Assembly: GCA_958369225.1 (NCBI GenBank)
Contig: CATXID010000012.1
Coordinates: forward strand, 1 to 29,822
Reading direction: 5' to 3'
Source of the DNA: an uncultured Collinsella sp.
Lineage (GTDB): Bacteria > Actinomycetota > Coriobacteriia > Coriobacteriales > Coriobacteriaceae
Length of the DNA stretch: 29,822 nt
Shown here: piece after piece, positions 7,915 through 16,098 of the stretch
Position numbering within the stretch: position 1 is the stretch's first letter
Layout: each line of letters opens with the position of its first letter
Made by a program: the position numbers and the translations under genes
Notes under the pieces: generated by a model
Database searches by the model: none
Told to the model about the DNA's origin: nothing
Seen by the model: the letters and a program-made list of their open reading frames with translations, nothing else

Positions 7915-7942
7915 TTTAACGCCGCCAAGGGCGCCGGGTTTT

Positions 7943-7988
7943 TAGGGCAGAGCCCTAGTGCGCCGCCGGGCTTTGTACGGCGGCGCAC
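7943..7988. other. oriT: Candidate origin of transfer (oriT) hairpins
   Basis: Two hairpins are adjacent: 7943-7948 with 7952-7957 and a perfect 11-bp stem 7958-7968 with 7978-7988 (GTGCGCCGCCG and its complement). Between them lies CTAGTGCGCC. It shares AGTGCGCC with the TAAGTGCGCC nick core known for MOBQ relaxases, whereas the local enzyme looks MOBP. The link to nicking is therefore tentative. Confidence 0.35.
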
Positions 7989-8168
7989 GACACTTGCGGA
8001 AAATTTTCAGGCGCGATTAGTTCAATGTTCAATTGTTCTGCTATTCCGCAGAACTATGTAATAACGACATTACGTAAATACGGCATTGCTGAAAAAGTGA
8101 ATACCGTTGACACTCCCCGTAGTTGAAACCAGGGGTTTTACGACGGTTTTGATAATCTATGTGGTCAA

Positions 8169-8174
8169 TATAAT
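8169..8174 (+). promoter_or_regulatory. Possible -10 of the ABC transporter operon
   Basis: A consensus TATAAT lies about 120 bases upstream of the ABC gene. The -35 position holds only a poor GTTTTG-like match, so the promoter is weakly supported. Confidence 0.3.
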
Positions 8175-8292
8175 GCCGTTGAACCCGCATATCGATACCG
8201 TTCAGCCATTCGCCTCGCCCCCGTCGCACGTATCTTCATCCGGTCTGTTACTTTTAATCTAACAATTCTTTGAGGAACGTAGGTGCTTCTAA

Positions 8293-10107
8293 ATGTACTG
8301 TCGACTTCTTCTCAAACTAATCCTAAGAGACAAGGCCGTATGGATTTGTACGCTCGTTCTCGCTGCAGCCTTCTCCATCCCCATTGCGTTCAATTCACCC
8401 ATCTACGGGCCCTTCTTTATGAAACAGGGCATGCAGGGCTTCGTCGACGCATTCAATACGCGCGCGCCCCAGGCCAGCGGCACAGACCTATCTCCAGAGC
8501 AGCAAAATGACGCGGAGCTTGCAAGATACGCGAACGCCGCCCTCGCCGCTCAAACCGACGCCGCCTTTCTCGACTCTGCCGAGAGCTACTACGCGCTCAT
8601 GGACGAAGGCTTCCAATCCGGATCCATCGTGGGAGACCGAGAGACCAATGACGCAGACCTCGCGTATTGCCGCGCTCTGAGCGGCTCCGGCATCACGGAT
8701 ATCCCAGCCTCCGCAAACGACCTGCCATTCCTTTCCTTCCTGCCTTACGCCATTGCCCAGGCGCCGTCTTTCCTTCCCTTCATCCCCTTCCTTCTCTCGT
8801 CGATACTCGTGCTCGGCGCCACAAGGCCCGGGACCCTGGCGGCAAAGGCGCCCGTGCCCAAATTCCGGCGCCTTATTCAGATCGTGTTTTCGATAATCGT
8901 CGCGGGGACCGCGATGCTCCTCGCCGGCCTCGCACCCGGGGGCATTTACGCCTTGGCCCTAAACGGCTTCGGGCAAACTGGGTACCCGATCGCCTTCTTC
9001 CATGACGGCGTGCTTGCCACCACGACCGCGGGAGACGTCTTCACGACCCTGCTTCTCGCGCTGCTTGCGGGCGGAACCTTGATATCCGTTTGCTCCGTCG
9101 TCCTATCGACCGCAACGAGGCGCGTCTTCGCAGGCCCCCTTGCCTCCGCGCTGCTTGTCGCGGCCCCGGCATTCCCGTTATTGTCCGATTCGGCGCTGGA
9201 GCATAATGCCGTGCTCGGGCTCCTGCCGCTGGCCGTGTTCTCGCCTATCGAGGCAACGGGCTACGTGGGATGCTTCCCGACGGAATTCATTGGCTCCGGT
9301 TCAGGCAGCGCATCGATGCTTGCCGTGGCCCTGGCATACGTCGCGGTCTTTTTTACGGTCGGCGCCGTTGCGGCACGTTCCCCCAAACAGCCTGGACCCG
9401 CGAAAAAGCACCATGGGCTCGAGCTTCTAGACGCGAGCGTGGGATACGGAAGCACGACGATACTTTCAATCGGGTCGCTTTTCCTGAGCCCGGGAACGGC
9501 GGCGGGCCTCGTTGCTCCCAACGGCTCGGGGAAAACCACCCTTCTTGAAGCGCTGTCGGGCCAATTTCCCACCCGCATCCGCTCGGGAAGCCTGGCGGCA
9601 GACGGAATCTGCCAACGTCGATCAGCCGAATTCGCAGAACTCGTCTACCTGAGCTCTTCGGGCAGCGCGGATCTCTACCCCACGCTATCGGCCCTCGAGC
9701 ACCTCTCTTTCGTTAGGGAGGCGTGGAAATCAGCCGCCGACATCGACTCGCTCTGCAACTCCCTCGGAATCTCCCCATATCTCGACAAGCCGGCCCGTAA
9801 ACTCTCGACAGGAATGAAGCAGCAGGTAAAGCTTGCCATGGCGATAGCGACCGATTGCCCTTACCTCATCCTCGATGAACCGCTGAACGGCCTCGATCCG
9901 GGAAAACGGAAAACCTCCTGCGACGCGATGCGCAGCGAAGTGGCGCGGGGACGCAGCGTGCTCATTTCAAGCCATCTACTCGACGACCTGGCAGACCTCA
10001 CCGACTCGTTCTACTTCATCGAGGCCGGCACGCTCGTGGAAAAGATCAAGTCGTCCTCGCAGACGCTCAAGCAGGAATACCTCGATACATACGAGCGAGG
10101 TGAATGA
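8293..10107 (+). CDS. ABC transporter, permease and ATPase fused in one chain
   Basis: This 604-aa protein joins an N-terminal membrane half to a C-terminal ATPase. The first helix (about 18-38) is followed by a roughly 110-residue extracytoplasmic region, then about six hydrophobic helices between 150 and 362, as in ABC-2 type exporters. The ATPase (about 373-590) has Walker A APNGSGKTT (K414), signature LSTGMKQQ (504-511), Walker B YLILDEP (D528, E529), D-loop LNGLDP and switch H561, so it should hydrolyse ATP. The start ATG is preceded by a modest GAGGAA/TAGGTG region. A small secreted protein gene starts one base after its stop. The pairing suggests self-protection from, or export or handling of, that product, as seen with small bacteriocins and bacteriocin-associated ABC systems. 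Confidence 0.85.
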   Translation: MYCRLLLKLILRDKAVWICTLVLAAAFSIPIAFNSPIYGPFFMKQGMQGFVDAFNTRAPQASGTDLSPEQQNDAELARYANAALAAQTDAAFLDSAESYYALMDEGFQSGSIVGDRETNDADLAYCRALSGSGITDIPASANDLPFLSFLPYAIAQAPSFLPFIPFLLSSILVLGATRPGTLAAKAPVPKFRRLIQIVFSIIVAGTAMLLAGLAPGGIYALALNGFGQTGYPIAFFHDGVLATTTAGDVFTTLLLALLAGGTLISVCSVVLSTATRRVFAGPLASALLVAAPAFPLLSDSALEHNAVLGLLPLAVFSPIEATGYVGCFPTEFIGSGSGSASMLAVALAYVAVFFTVGAVAARSPKQPGPAKKHHGLELLDASVGYGSTTILSIGSLFLSPGTAAGLVAPNGSGKTTLLEALSGQFPTRIRSGSLAADGICQRRSAEFAELVYLSSSGSADLYPTLSALEHLSFVREAWKSAADIDSLCNSLGISPYLDKPARKLSTGMKQQVKLAMAIATDCPYLILDEPLNGLDPGKRKTSCDAMRSEVARGRSVLISSHLLDDLADLTDSFYFIEAGTLVEKIKSSSQTLKQEYLDTYERGE

Positions 10108-10108
10108 C

Positions 10109-10453
10109 ATGAAACTATTTGAACAGCTGAAGTCCAATGCGTCGCGCATGGCTGTCTACGCCATCCTCGTGGCAACGGCTTTATGCGGAATCGCGGCACC
10201 CGTCTATGCGCTCAACGGGGAGAAAGGCGATGTCGAACCCGCGTACATGGCTTCGACGGTTAAGGACCGGTACAAAGCCTTCTCTGGAGACACGTTTTAC
10301 GTAGCAGAGTACGACACGACCTACCGTCAGCTTCGCTACAACAAGGGCTACGACTATCTAGGCGCAGAGGCAATCAGCTATACGTCGGGTTGGTACCGCT
10401 CCAACTATGGACACATAACCCAGTTCAAGTGTAACTACCGTGTGTACAACTAA
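10109..10453 (+). CDS. Small secreted Tyr-rich protein, bacteriocin-like candidate
   Basis: This 114-aa product has a classical Sec signal: basic N-terminus, hydrophobic core (MAVYAILVATALCG) and a cleavage site after PVYA at residue 34. The predicted mature 80 residues contain 13 Tyr, several Asn/Gly, one Cys near the end and a C-terminal YRVYN. I do not recognise the family. The leader is not of the double-glycine type and the sequence does not match lactococcin 972 well. ATG 10109 has GAGG eight bases upstream; an in-frame GTG at 10100 overlaps the ABC gene. It follows the ABC gene by one base and ends at a strong terminator, so the pair is an operon. A secreted toxin, pheromone or envelope protein are all open. 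Confidence 0.75.
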   Translation: MKLFEQLKSNASRMAVYAILVATALCGIAAPVYALNGEKGDVEPAYMASTVKDRYKAFSGDTFYVAEYDTTYRQLRYNKGYDYLGAEAISYTSGWYRSNYGHITQFKCNYRVYN

Positions 10454-10471
10454 AGCAACCGGCTGGGACGA

Positions 10472-10502
10472 GGGGCGACGCAAAAGCGTCGCCCCCGTTT
10501 TT
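10472..10502 (+). terminator. Intrinsic terminator of the ABC/secreted-protein operon
   Basis: A perfect 10-bp GC stem (10472-10481 with 10486-10495) with loop AAAA is followed by CG and five T. Confidence 0.92.
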
Positions 10503-10534
10503 AACCATGCCAGCTGAACCTGGTTCAGGCTTCA

Positions 10535-10770
10535 ATGCAAGAAGAAGCAGGCAGAGGTCCAGATTTCGGACAAGAAGAGGGCGCTCGCGCGAGGTGCGCA
10601 AGGCACGCAACCACGCGCTCATGGTCGCCGGCGGGCTCATCGTGAACCACGCGCCGTGCGGCAACTGGAAACGCATCGACTGGGACAGGCTTGCGGCGTG
10701 AATCGACCGCCACGGATACAAGATCACCGGCTCCACGCAGCACGGAATTTGGACCCGCAACCTTTCGTAG
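10535..10770 (+). pseudogene. Decayed small mobilisation gene (TraD-like remnant)
   Basis: Two frames together read as one small basic protein. An upstream frame gives KKKQAEVQISDKKRALAR. After a frame change near 10588 comes EVRKARNHALMVAGGLI, then NWKRIDWDRLAA, a TGA at 10699-10701 where a Trp codon would fit, and IDRHGYKI up to a TAG at 10768. The KARxHxLxxxGGL pattern resembles the short TraD proteins found beside relaxase genes of small mobilisable plasmids. The frameshift plus in-frame stop mark it as inactive. The family assignment is tentative. Confidence 0.4.
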
Positions 10771-10791
10771 CCCAGATCAAAATACCGGTTG

Positions 10792-10834
10792 TTTCCAGAA
10801 ATCCTCCAGGCACCTTCTAGAGGATTTCTGGAAA
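10792..10834 (-). terminator. Terminator of the AAA_14/DUF4143 gene
   Basis: A 15-bp stem (10792-10806 with 10820-10834) with a 13-base loop lies just beyond the stop of the minus-strand ATPase gene. Like the hairpin at 2341 it contains TTTC-AGAAA arms. No long T tract follows on the minus strand. Confidence 0.6.
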
Positions 10835-10845
10835 TGCAAATAGCT

Positions 10846-12111
10846 TTAGATTCCGAGCGTATCGACCGGAGCAACAACGATGCCTTCGCTAGTTACGTGA
10901 GCCGGCATACCAAACCCGATGACGATGAGTTTCGCCGCAGGCGGCCTCTCCCCGCGATCGACCAGCTTTCGCTCAAGTCGAAGCAGATTTTCCACTGCCT
11001 CTGGGACTTGGGGGCTCCCGAGCTTAACCTCAACGGCAACCCACGAGCCGTCACGGCGATGGACAATCGCGTCGACCTCTAGGTCGTCAGCGTCGTGGTA
11101 GTGAGATACGGTCGCATCGCTGGCCGCCGCGTAAACCTTGAGATCGTGCAGCACAAGGGATTCGAAGAGCAAGCCAAGGGTCTTCGGATCGGATGACAAC
11201 GACTCCGGATCCGCACCGATGAGGGCGACGGCGAGCGATGAGTCCGCAAGGTGCCGCTTCGCGCCCTGCCGCAACTTCACCGGCGACCTGAGAGCCGGAT
11301 GCCACGCGGGGACATCGTCGACGATATTGATACGGCGCAGCGCGTCCATGTAGCCGGTAATCGTATTCTTTGAGACGTCAACACCCAAATCCCTTTCGAT
11401 GGACCTCATGCCGGCAAGAGTCGATTCATTGCGTGCAAGCGACGAGAGCAAGGCCCTTACCTTAACCGGGTCGCGTTTCACTCCATCCGCCCTCGAAACG
11501 TCAGACTCGCAAACACCGTCAATATAGGCGGCGGCTATCCGCATTGCGTCGGCAGTTGTCTTACCGACCGCTTGGGGCCAACCGCCGCGGCAGAGCAAAT
11601 CCGCGATACCGGCGATACCGGCGATGGATCCGAGTGACGCCGCAACGGAATCGCCATCGAGCAGCGCACCAAGCGAGACCGCTCCCGACGAAATACCGAG
11701 CTCGAAAAGCGTCATGGTATCCATCCGCAAACGGGCGATTCGACCCACACCGCTGTGCATCGGCTGGTTCTCGGCTCGCGGCGTCGCAGATCCGGTGAGA
11801 ATGAACTGTCCTGGCTCCCCTCCCCTGACATCGCATTCGAATCGCACGGCATCCCATAGCTTCGGTTCTTCCTGCCATTCGTCGACAAGCCTCGGGGTCG
11901 GTCCGACAATTGCTTGGGCCGGATCGAGACGAGCGAGCTGGAGGGCCGCAAAACCGCCAGATGGGTCGGAGAGAGATAACGATGACTCGGCAAATCTCTG
12001 AGCTGTCGTTGTCTTTCCACACCATTTCGGCCCCTGAATGAGCACTGCACCAAAAATGCCAAGGTCGCGCTCGACCAAGCAGTCAACACAACGTCCTATA
12101 TACCGATCCAT
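10846..12111 (-). CDS. AAA_14-domain ATPase with DUF4143
   Basis: This 421-aa protein has a P-loop GPKWCGKTT (K33) and Walker B RLVDEWQ (D77, E78), followed by the sensor-like FILTGSATP. These features are typical of AAA_14 proteins. The C-terminal half carries the DUF4143 region with VDAIVHR and VAVEVKLG, the D...ExK arrangement of a PD-(D/E)XK nuclease-like fold. Such proteins are widespread in gut bacteria and archaea, often near mobile elements; their role is not settled. ATG 12111 is chosen because GGAGG lies eight bases upstream. Four 23-bp direct repeats precede the gene and may control it or be bound by it. Confidence 0.85.
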   Translation of the reverse strand: MDRYIGRCVDCLVERDLGIFGAVLIQGPKWCGKTTTAQRFAESSLSLSDPSGGFAALQLARLDPAQAIVGPTPRLVDEWQEEPKLWDAVRFECDVRGGEPGQFILTGSATPRAENQPMHSGVGRIARLRMDTMTLFELGISSGAVSLGALLDGDSVAASLGSIAGIAGIADLLCRGGWPQAVGKTTADAMRIAAAYIDGVCESDVSRADGVKRDPVKVRALLSSLARNESTLAGMRSIERDLGVDVSKNTITGYMDALRRINIVDDVPAWHPALRSPVKLRQGAKRHLADSSLAVALIGADPESLSSDPKTLGLLFESLVLHDLKVYAAASDATVSHYHDADDLEVDAIVHRRDGSWVAVEVKLGSPQVPEAVENLLRLERKLVDRGERPPAAKLIVIGFGMPAHVTSEGIVVAPVDTLGI

Positions 12112-12161
12112 CGGCTTTCCCTCCAATCATTCATTTGAAATTATAGCGTCTATCTGCGTCG

Positions 12162-12253
12162 TTGGGACAAATAACGATTACTTATTGGGACGATTGACGG
12201 TAATTTATTGGGACGATTGACGATAGCTCGTTGGGACGATTTCCATTTTCTTA
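12162..12253. repeat. Four 23-bp direct repeats (iteron-like)
   Basis: TTGGGAC begins at 12162, 12185, 12208 and 12231, exactly every 23 bases. The middle two copies share TTGGGACGATTGACG; the outer copies diverge after TTGGGAC. They lie between the ATPase gene (minus strand, start 12111) and the end of the XRE gene at 12300. Exact spacing of about two helical turns suggests a protein-binding array, either an operator or origin-like iterons. Confidence 0.8.
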
Positions 12254-12299
12254 AGGCACTAATCAACGAGACCCACTGTGAACTATGAGACGGATAAAT

Positions 12300-12536
12300 T
12301 TAGCTGACGCCTCTCATGAGTTCAGCAATGCTGATTTGAAATCCGTCGGCAATCTTCTTGAGATTTGAAAGGCTGACATTACGCCGCCCGACTTCAATGC
12401 TCGCGTAGTAGGAACGATCCATTTCAATCAAATTGGCGAACTGCTCTTGGCTGCACCCGAGTCCAGCGCGGAGCTCTTTGCATCTCATGCCGAATGATTT
12501 CTGAAGCGTCTTCGTATCCATGACAAAAAGAGTCAT
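12300..12536 (-). CDS. XRE-family helix-turn-helix repressor
   Basis: This 78-aa protein has a complete Cro/C1-type fold: RCKELRAGLGCSQEQFANLI for helices 1-3, then SYYASIEVGRRNVSLSNLKKIA. The ATG at 12536 abuts an operator-like inverted repeat, and the likely -10 (TATACA on the minus strand) is only a few bases away. The mRNA would therefore be nearly leaderless, as is common in actinobacteria. An alternative ATG at 12521 also lacks a ribosome site. It stands divergent to the large surface-protein gene and probably controls both itself and that gene. Confidence 0.85.
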   Translation of the reverse strand: MTLFVMDTKTLQKSFGMRCKELRAGLGCSQEQFANLIEMDRSYYASIEVGRRNVSLSNLKKIADGFQISIAELMRGVS

Positions 12537-12577
12537 GGATTGTTGTATAAAAGCCAACGGACTATATACAACAATCC
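12537..12577. promoter_or_regulatory. Shared divergent promoter/operator of the XRE and surface-protein genes
   Basis: Perfect 13-bp arms (12537-12549 GGATTGTTGTATA, 12565-12577 its complement) are separated by 15 bases. On the plus strand the arms contain TTGTTG (12540-12545) and TATATA (12563-12568) at 17-base spacing. On the minus strand the same symmetry gives TTGTTG and a TATAC-type -10. A dimeric repressor bound here would block both directions. Confidence 0.75.
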
Positions 12578-12660
12578 CAGTTAAGGCGCATAATTATCTC
12601 TATTGGAAAGCACTCTGATGCCCAGTCGGATAGGGCACGGAAAAGGAATGGAACAGCACA

Positions 12661-15600
12661 ATGACTCAGGGAAAGCATTTCGCTGCCGGTGGCGATCACT
12701 TCGCCGCACTGCCAAGCAAAAAGATTCACGCCCCGAAGGGGATCGCGCGTCTGACCGTCACCGCGGCGACCATGGCCGCCATGACCGGATCGAGCCTCAT
12801 CTCACCGTTCACGGCATTCGCCCAGACCGGTGACGGGACCACGCAGCACCCCGCCGTGATGTCGCCGATCGCCGCCCACGCCGGCGCGGCATCCGGTACC
12901 GGCGCGAAATCCGCCGCACAGACCATCGCGGATCTGCAGAAGGCGGTCGACGAGGCGAAGGCGAAGGAGGACGCCGCCAAGGCATCCTACGATGAGGCCG
13001 CCGGTCCCTACAACGAGGCGGCTTCCGCCCGCGATCAGGCCAAGGCATCCTACGATTCGGCAGTCAGCGCCGGCACGGCAGCCGACCGAGCGGCGATGGA
13101 CGAGTACGCCCGTCAGGTCGCGGAGGGCAAGGACGCCGCCGATGCCGCCGGCAAGGACCTCGAGCAGGCGAAGGCGGGTCTCGCAGACGCCAAGGCAGAT
13201 GCATCCGAGAAGGACGAAGCGTACCAGTCCGCCCTCAAGGCGGCCCAGTCTGCAAAGGACGCCCTCGATAAAGCAAAGGCAGATGCCGTAAGCGCCACCC
13301 CGGAGGCAATCAGTGCCGCCGAGCAGGCCGTGCGCGACGCCCAGGCTGCCGTGGACAGGGCACAGGCCGAACTGGACAACGCCAACGCGACGCTTGCCGA
13401 TGCCCAGTCCAAGCTGGTTGCGACCCAGTCTGCAAAGGATTCCGCCGATTCCGTCCTCGCCGCAGCCCAGCAGAACAAGGACGCGGCGGATGCGAAGGCC
13501 GCAGCAGCCAGCGCCGCCTACGAGAAGGCGAAAGTCGACCTCGCCGCAGCCGAGGCCGGTGCCAGCGGCCCGGAGTACGATGCGGCAAAACAGAAGGTCG
13601 CGGACGCAGAGGCAGCCCTCGCCGCCGCACGAGCGGTGCAGTCCCAGTGCGAGTCCGAGTTCGAGCAGGCACAGTCCGCTGCGGCAACGGCGCAGACCGA
13701 GCTGAATGATGCCCAAGCGTCCCTCTCCGCGAAGCAGCAGGCCGCAGCCGATGCCGCGTCCGGCGTAAACGACGCCCAAGATGCACTCGATGCCGCGAAC
13801 GCCGACCTCGATGCGACCAAGCAGGCGAATGCCGACGCCGTCGCCAAGCTGGATGCCGCGAAGCAGGCTGTCAAGGACGCCGAGTCCGCCAAGGCAGCCG
13901 CCGACGTAGAGCTTGCGAACGCCAAGGACGCAAAGGATACCGCAGACGCCGCCGTGACCGCCACGCAGCAGAAGGTCGACGAGGCACAGGCGAAACTCGA
14001 TTCCGCCGACGCGCAGCTCAAGCAGGGAGCCATCGGCTTCTTCCGTGCCATGGGTGCCGATTCAGCCATCGAGATCATCCAGAACTGCACGTACAAAGAC
14101 TACACCGAGATCGGAAACAGTCTCGACGCAACGGGCCTTGAAAACATGCTTTCGTCCATCACGGTCATGAAGAACGTGAACGCCTACCGTAAGTCCGTCG
14201 GCCTTTCCGAGCTTGAGGTAAGCTATAAGCTCATTGCGGCAGCGATTGCAGATGCAAACTATTCGACGAAAAATGTAGAGCATGCCCAGCAGTTCGATGT
14301 CGGTGAAAACCTTGCCTGGAGCTATCGCGACCCCTGCAAGGCCTGGATCTATCAGGAAAAGGATCTGTTTGACAAGACTGCAGCATCCCTTGGTGCGACG
14401 AATCTTTCCGGAAAGGACGCCTACGACTTCTGGTACGCCAACCAGGACAAGTTCGATTACTACCGTATCGGTCATTACATGAACATCATCAACCCTGACT
14501 ATGCTGTCATGGGATGCGGTCTGAACGATGACACCCGTTTGACGTTCTCGCTCACGCTGCAATACGGCGGTTGGGCCGGTTCGGGCTGGAATACCGGAGC
14601 CATCTCCGTCGACGAGTACGAGCAGAAGCTGACCTCCTACATCAACGGCCTGAAGAACGCCAAGAGCGCACTCGACGCAGCCAAGGCCGATCTCGCAGCC
14701 AAGCAGCAGGCAGCCGCCGGCGCCGCAGCAACCGTCCAGCAGAAGCAGGATGCCTTCGATGCCGCACAGACAGGTGTCGATGCCGCGAAGCAGGGTGTTG
14801 CCGATGCCCAGCGTGCCGTCGATGCCGCAAAGGCTAATCTCGCATCCAAGCAGCAGGGCGTCACGGATGCCCAGACCGAGCTTAATGCGGCGAAATCGGA
14901 CCTCGATGCCGCCAACGCGGCAGTCGATACGGCAAAGTCGACCGTCCAGCAGAAACAGGTCGCCTTTGATGCCGCCAACGCAGCCGTAACGGCCGCACAG
15001 ACCAAGCTGGATTCCGCCAAGGCGGACACCGAGGCCAAGCAGCAGGACGTCATGGATGCGAACGCCGATCTCGCGAAGTTCTTCCAGGACGTCGCCGACG
15101 CCAAGAAGGCGCTCGATACAGCAAAGAGCGTCCATGACTCGGCGGTAGCCGATCAGACCGAGAAAGCGACCGTCCTCGCCGCCGCCGAGCAAAAGGCGGA
15201 CGCCACCGCACGCGCCCTCGCGGATGCCCAGCATGCCGTCGATGCCGCAAAGGCCGACACCGGCGTTGCCGCCGACAGGCTTACCGGCTCCCAGACCGAT
15301 CTCGATGACGCACAGTCGAACCTCGACATCCTCACCGACCTTGCCGCGAAGCTCGCAGAGGCACAGCAGCGCGAGCAGGATGCAGTAAAGGCCGTCAATG
15401 ACACCAAGGCCGCCCTCGATGCCGCGAAGGCGGATACCATCGCCGCCGAGTCCCTGGTCTCCGCCGCCGAACAGGCGAAGGCGCAGGCAGACGCCAAGCT
15501 GTCGAAGCTGAACTCCATCGATGCCGGCGCGGCGATCGCTTCCGGCCATGATGTGAACGCGGATGACGCCCTCAACGCGCTTTTCGCTGCCGCCGTCGAG

Positions 15601-15975
15601 GCACGTGCCAAGGTCGCGCCCGCAAAGGCAATCCTGGACGAGAAGCAGGTCGCGGTGGACGGGCTCCAGTCCGGCTACGATGCGGCACTCGCCGCCTACA
15701 AGTTGGCGAAGTCCGACCGCATCGCAGCGGAGCAGGAGCTTTCCGATGAGATCGCACGACAGGAGGCGGAGGAGGTCGCAAAGCAGCAGGCCGCAAAGCA
15801 ACAGGCGGCATACACCCCAAAGCACCTCGCTGGCAAGGATACCGCCCAGCCCGGCAGCCTCGCCCAGACCGGTGACCGCGCGGGACTCATCGGCGAGACG
15901 TTCGTCATTGGCGGTACCGTCCTCGTGGCAGCCGGCGTCTTCCTCGATCAAAAGAAGCGCCGCGAGCAGATGTAG
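12661..15975 (+). CDS. Sortase-anchored coiled-coil surface protein with CAP domain (Sec10/PgrA-like architecture)
   Basis: This 1104-aa protein has a long signal peptide (about 1-57, cleavage after FTAFA). An Ala/Lys/Asp-rich coiled coil follows (about 75-455), then a globular CAP (SCP/PR1) domain (about 485-645) with NVNAYRKSVGL, GENLAWSY and IGHYMN-type motifs. A second coiled coil spans about 655-1050. The end is a cell-wall sorting signal: LAQTG (1067-1071), a hydrophobic stretch and the tail KKRREQM. The order coiled coil-CAP-coiled coil-LPxTG is that of Sec10/PgrA plasmid surface-exclusion proteins and some adhesins. No sortase is encoded here, so a host enzyme is needed. The ribosome site is modest. 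The divergent XRE gene likely regulates it. Confidence 0.9.
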   Translation: MTQGKHFAAGGDHFAALPSKKIHAPKGIARLTVTAATMAAMTGSSLISPFTAFAQTGDGTTQHPAVMSPIAAHAGAASGTGAKSAAQTIADLQKAVDEAKAKEDAAKASYDEAAGPYNEAASARDQAKASYDSAVSAGTAADRAAMDEYARQVAEGKDAADAAGKDLEQAKAGLADAKADASEKDEAYQSALKAAQSAKDALDKAKADAVSATPEAISAAEQAVRDAQAAVDRAQAELDNANATLADAQSKLVATQSAKDSADSVLAAAQQNKDAADAKAAAASAAYEKAKVDLAAAEAGASGPEYDAAKQKVADAEAALAAARAVQSQCESEFEQAQSAAATAQTELNDAQASLSAKQQAAADAASGVNDAQDALDAANADLDATKQANADAVAKLDAAKQAVKDAESAKAAADVELANAKDAKDTADAAVTATQQKVDEAQAKLDSADAQLKQGAIGFFRAMGADSAIEIIQNCTYKDYTEIGNSLDATGLENMLSSITVMKNVNAYRKSVGLSELEVSYKLIAAAIADANYSTKNVEHAQQFDVGENLAWSYRDPCKAWIYQEKDLFDKTAASLGATNLSGKDAYDFWYANQDKFDYYRIGHYMNIINPDYAVMGCGLNDDTRLTFSLTLQYGGWAGSGWNTGAISVDEYEQKLTSYINGLKNAKSALDAAKADLAAKQQAAAGAAATVQQKQDAFDAAQTGVDAAKQGVADAQRAVDAAKANLASKQQGVTDAQTELNAAKSDLDAANAAVDTAKSTVQQKQVAFDAANAAVTAAQTKLDSAKADTEAKQQDVMDANADLAKFFQDVADAKKALDTAKSVHDSAVADQTEKATVLAAAEQKADATARALADAQHAVDAAKADTGVAADRLTGSQTDLDDAQSNLDILTDLAAKLAEAQQREQDAVKAVNDTKAALDAAKADTIAAESLVSAAEQAKAQADAKLSKLNSIDAGAAIASGHDVNADDALNALFAAAVEARAKVAPAKAILDEKQVAVDGLQSGYDAALAAYKLAKSDRIAAEQELSDEIARQEAEEVAKQQAAKQQAAYTPKHLAGKDTAQPGSLAQTGDRAGLIGETFVIGGTVLVAAGVFLDQKKRREQM

Positions 15976-15997
15976 GACAAATCGCATAACGACTCGG

Positions 15998-16032
15998 AAA
16001 GGGGAATCCCACAAAAGGGATTCCCCTTTTTT
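15998..16032 (+). terminator. Intrinsic terminator of the surface-protein gene
   Basis: A 13-bp perfect stem (15998-16010 with 16017-16029) with loop ACAAAA runs into a stretch of six T. Confidence 0.93.
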
Positions 16033-16098
16033 GTCTCGCAAGCCACGGTTCGTTGAGGCAGTGAGGCTTAAGGGCTGCGGGTAAACCAATCAACAGCC

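Larger units (their letters stand above)
1..8256. repeat. Direct terminal repeat, copy 1 (circular-contig overlap)
   Basis: This stretch recurs in the same orientation at 21567-29822, and all predicted proteins are identical in the two copies. The window ends in the middle of intergenic DNA at the base equivalent to 8256. The copy-2 start follows directly on the stop codon of a small gene at 21441-21566. A perfect end-to-end repeat of this size is the usual signature of a circular molecule assembled past its own start, so the true unit is 21,566 bp. A real tandem duplication is possible but less likely. Confidence 0.95.

Noticed and set aside
8173..8260. Small peptide from the ATG overlapping TATAAT before the ABC gene
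   Set aside because: The ATG lies in the presumed -10 box and has no ribosome site; the composition is unremarkable.
10109..10453. Lactococcin 972-family bacteriocin
   Set aside because: Size, signal peptide and ABC neighbour fit, but the mature sequence lacks the expected Trp/Gly/Ser-Tyr pattern of that family.
10846..12111. Conjugation or secretion ATPase
   Set aside because: The P-loop is followed by the AAA_14/DUF4143 pattern and not by TraG/VirB4 motifs; no other transfer genes are present.
12162..12253. CRISPR-like mini-array
   Set aside because: Only 7 bases are constant, the period is 23 bp and there are no spacers of the right size.
14062..16089. 675-codon open frame antisense to the surface-protein gene
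   Set aside because: It mirrors the Ala/Lys-rich repeats of the real gene, has no ribosome site and reads as low-complexity Gly/Leu/Arg.
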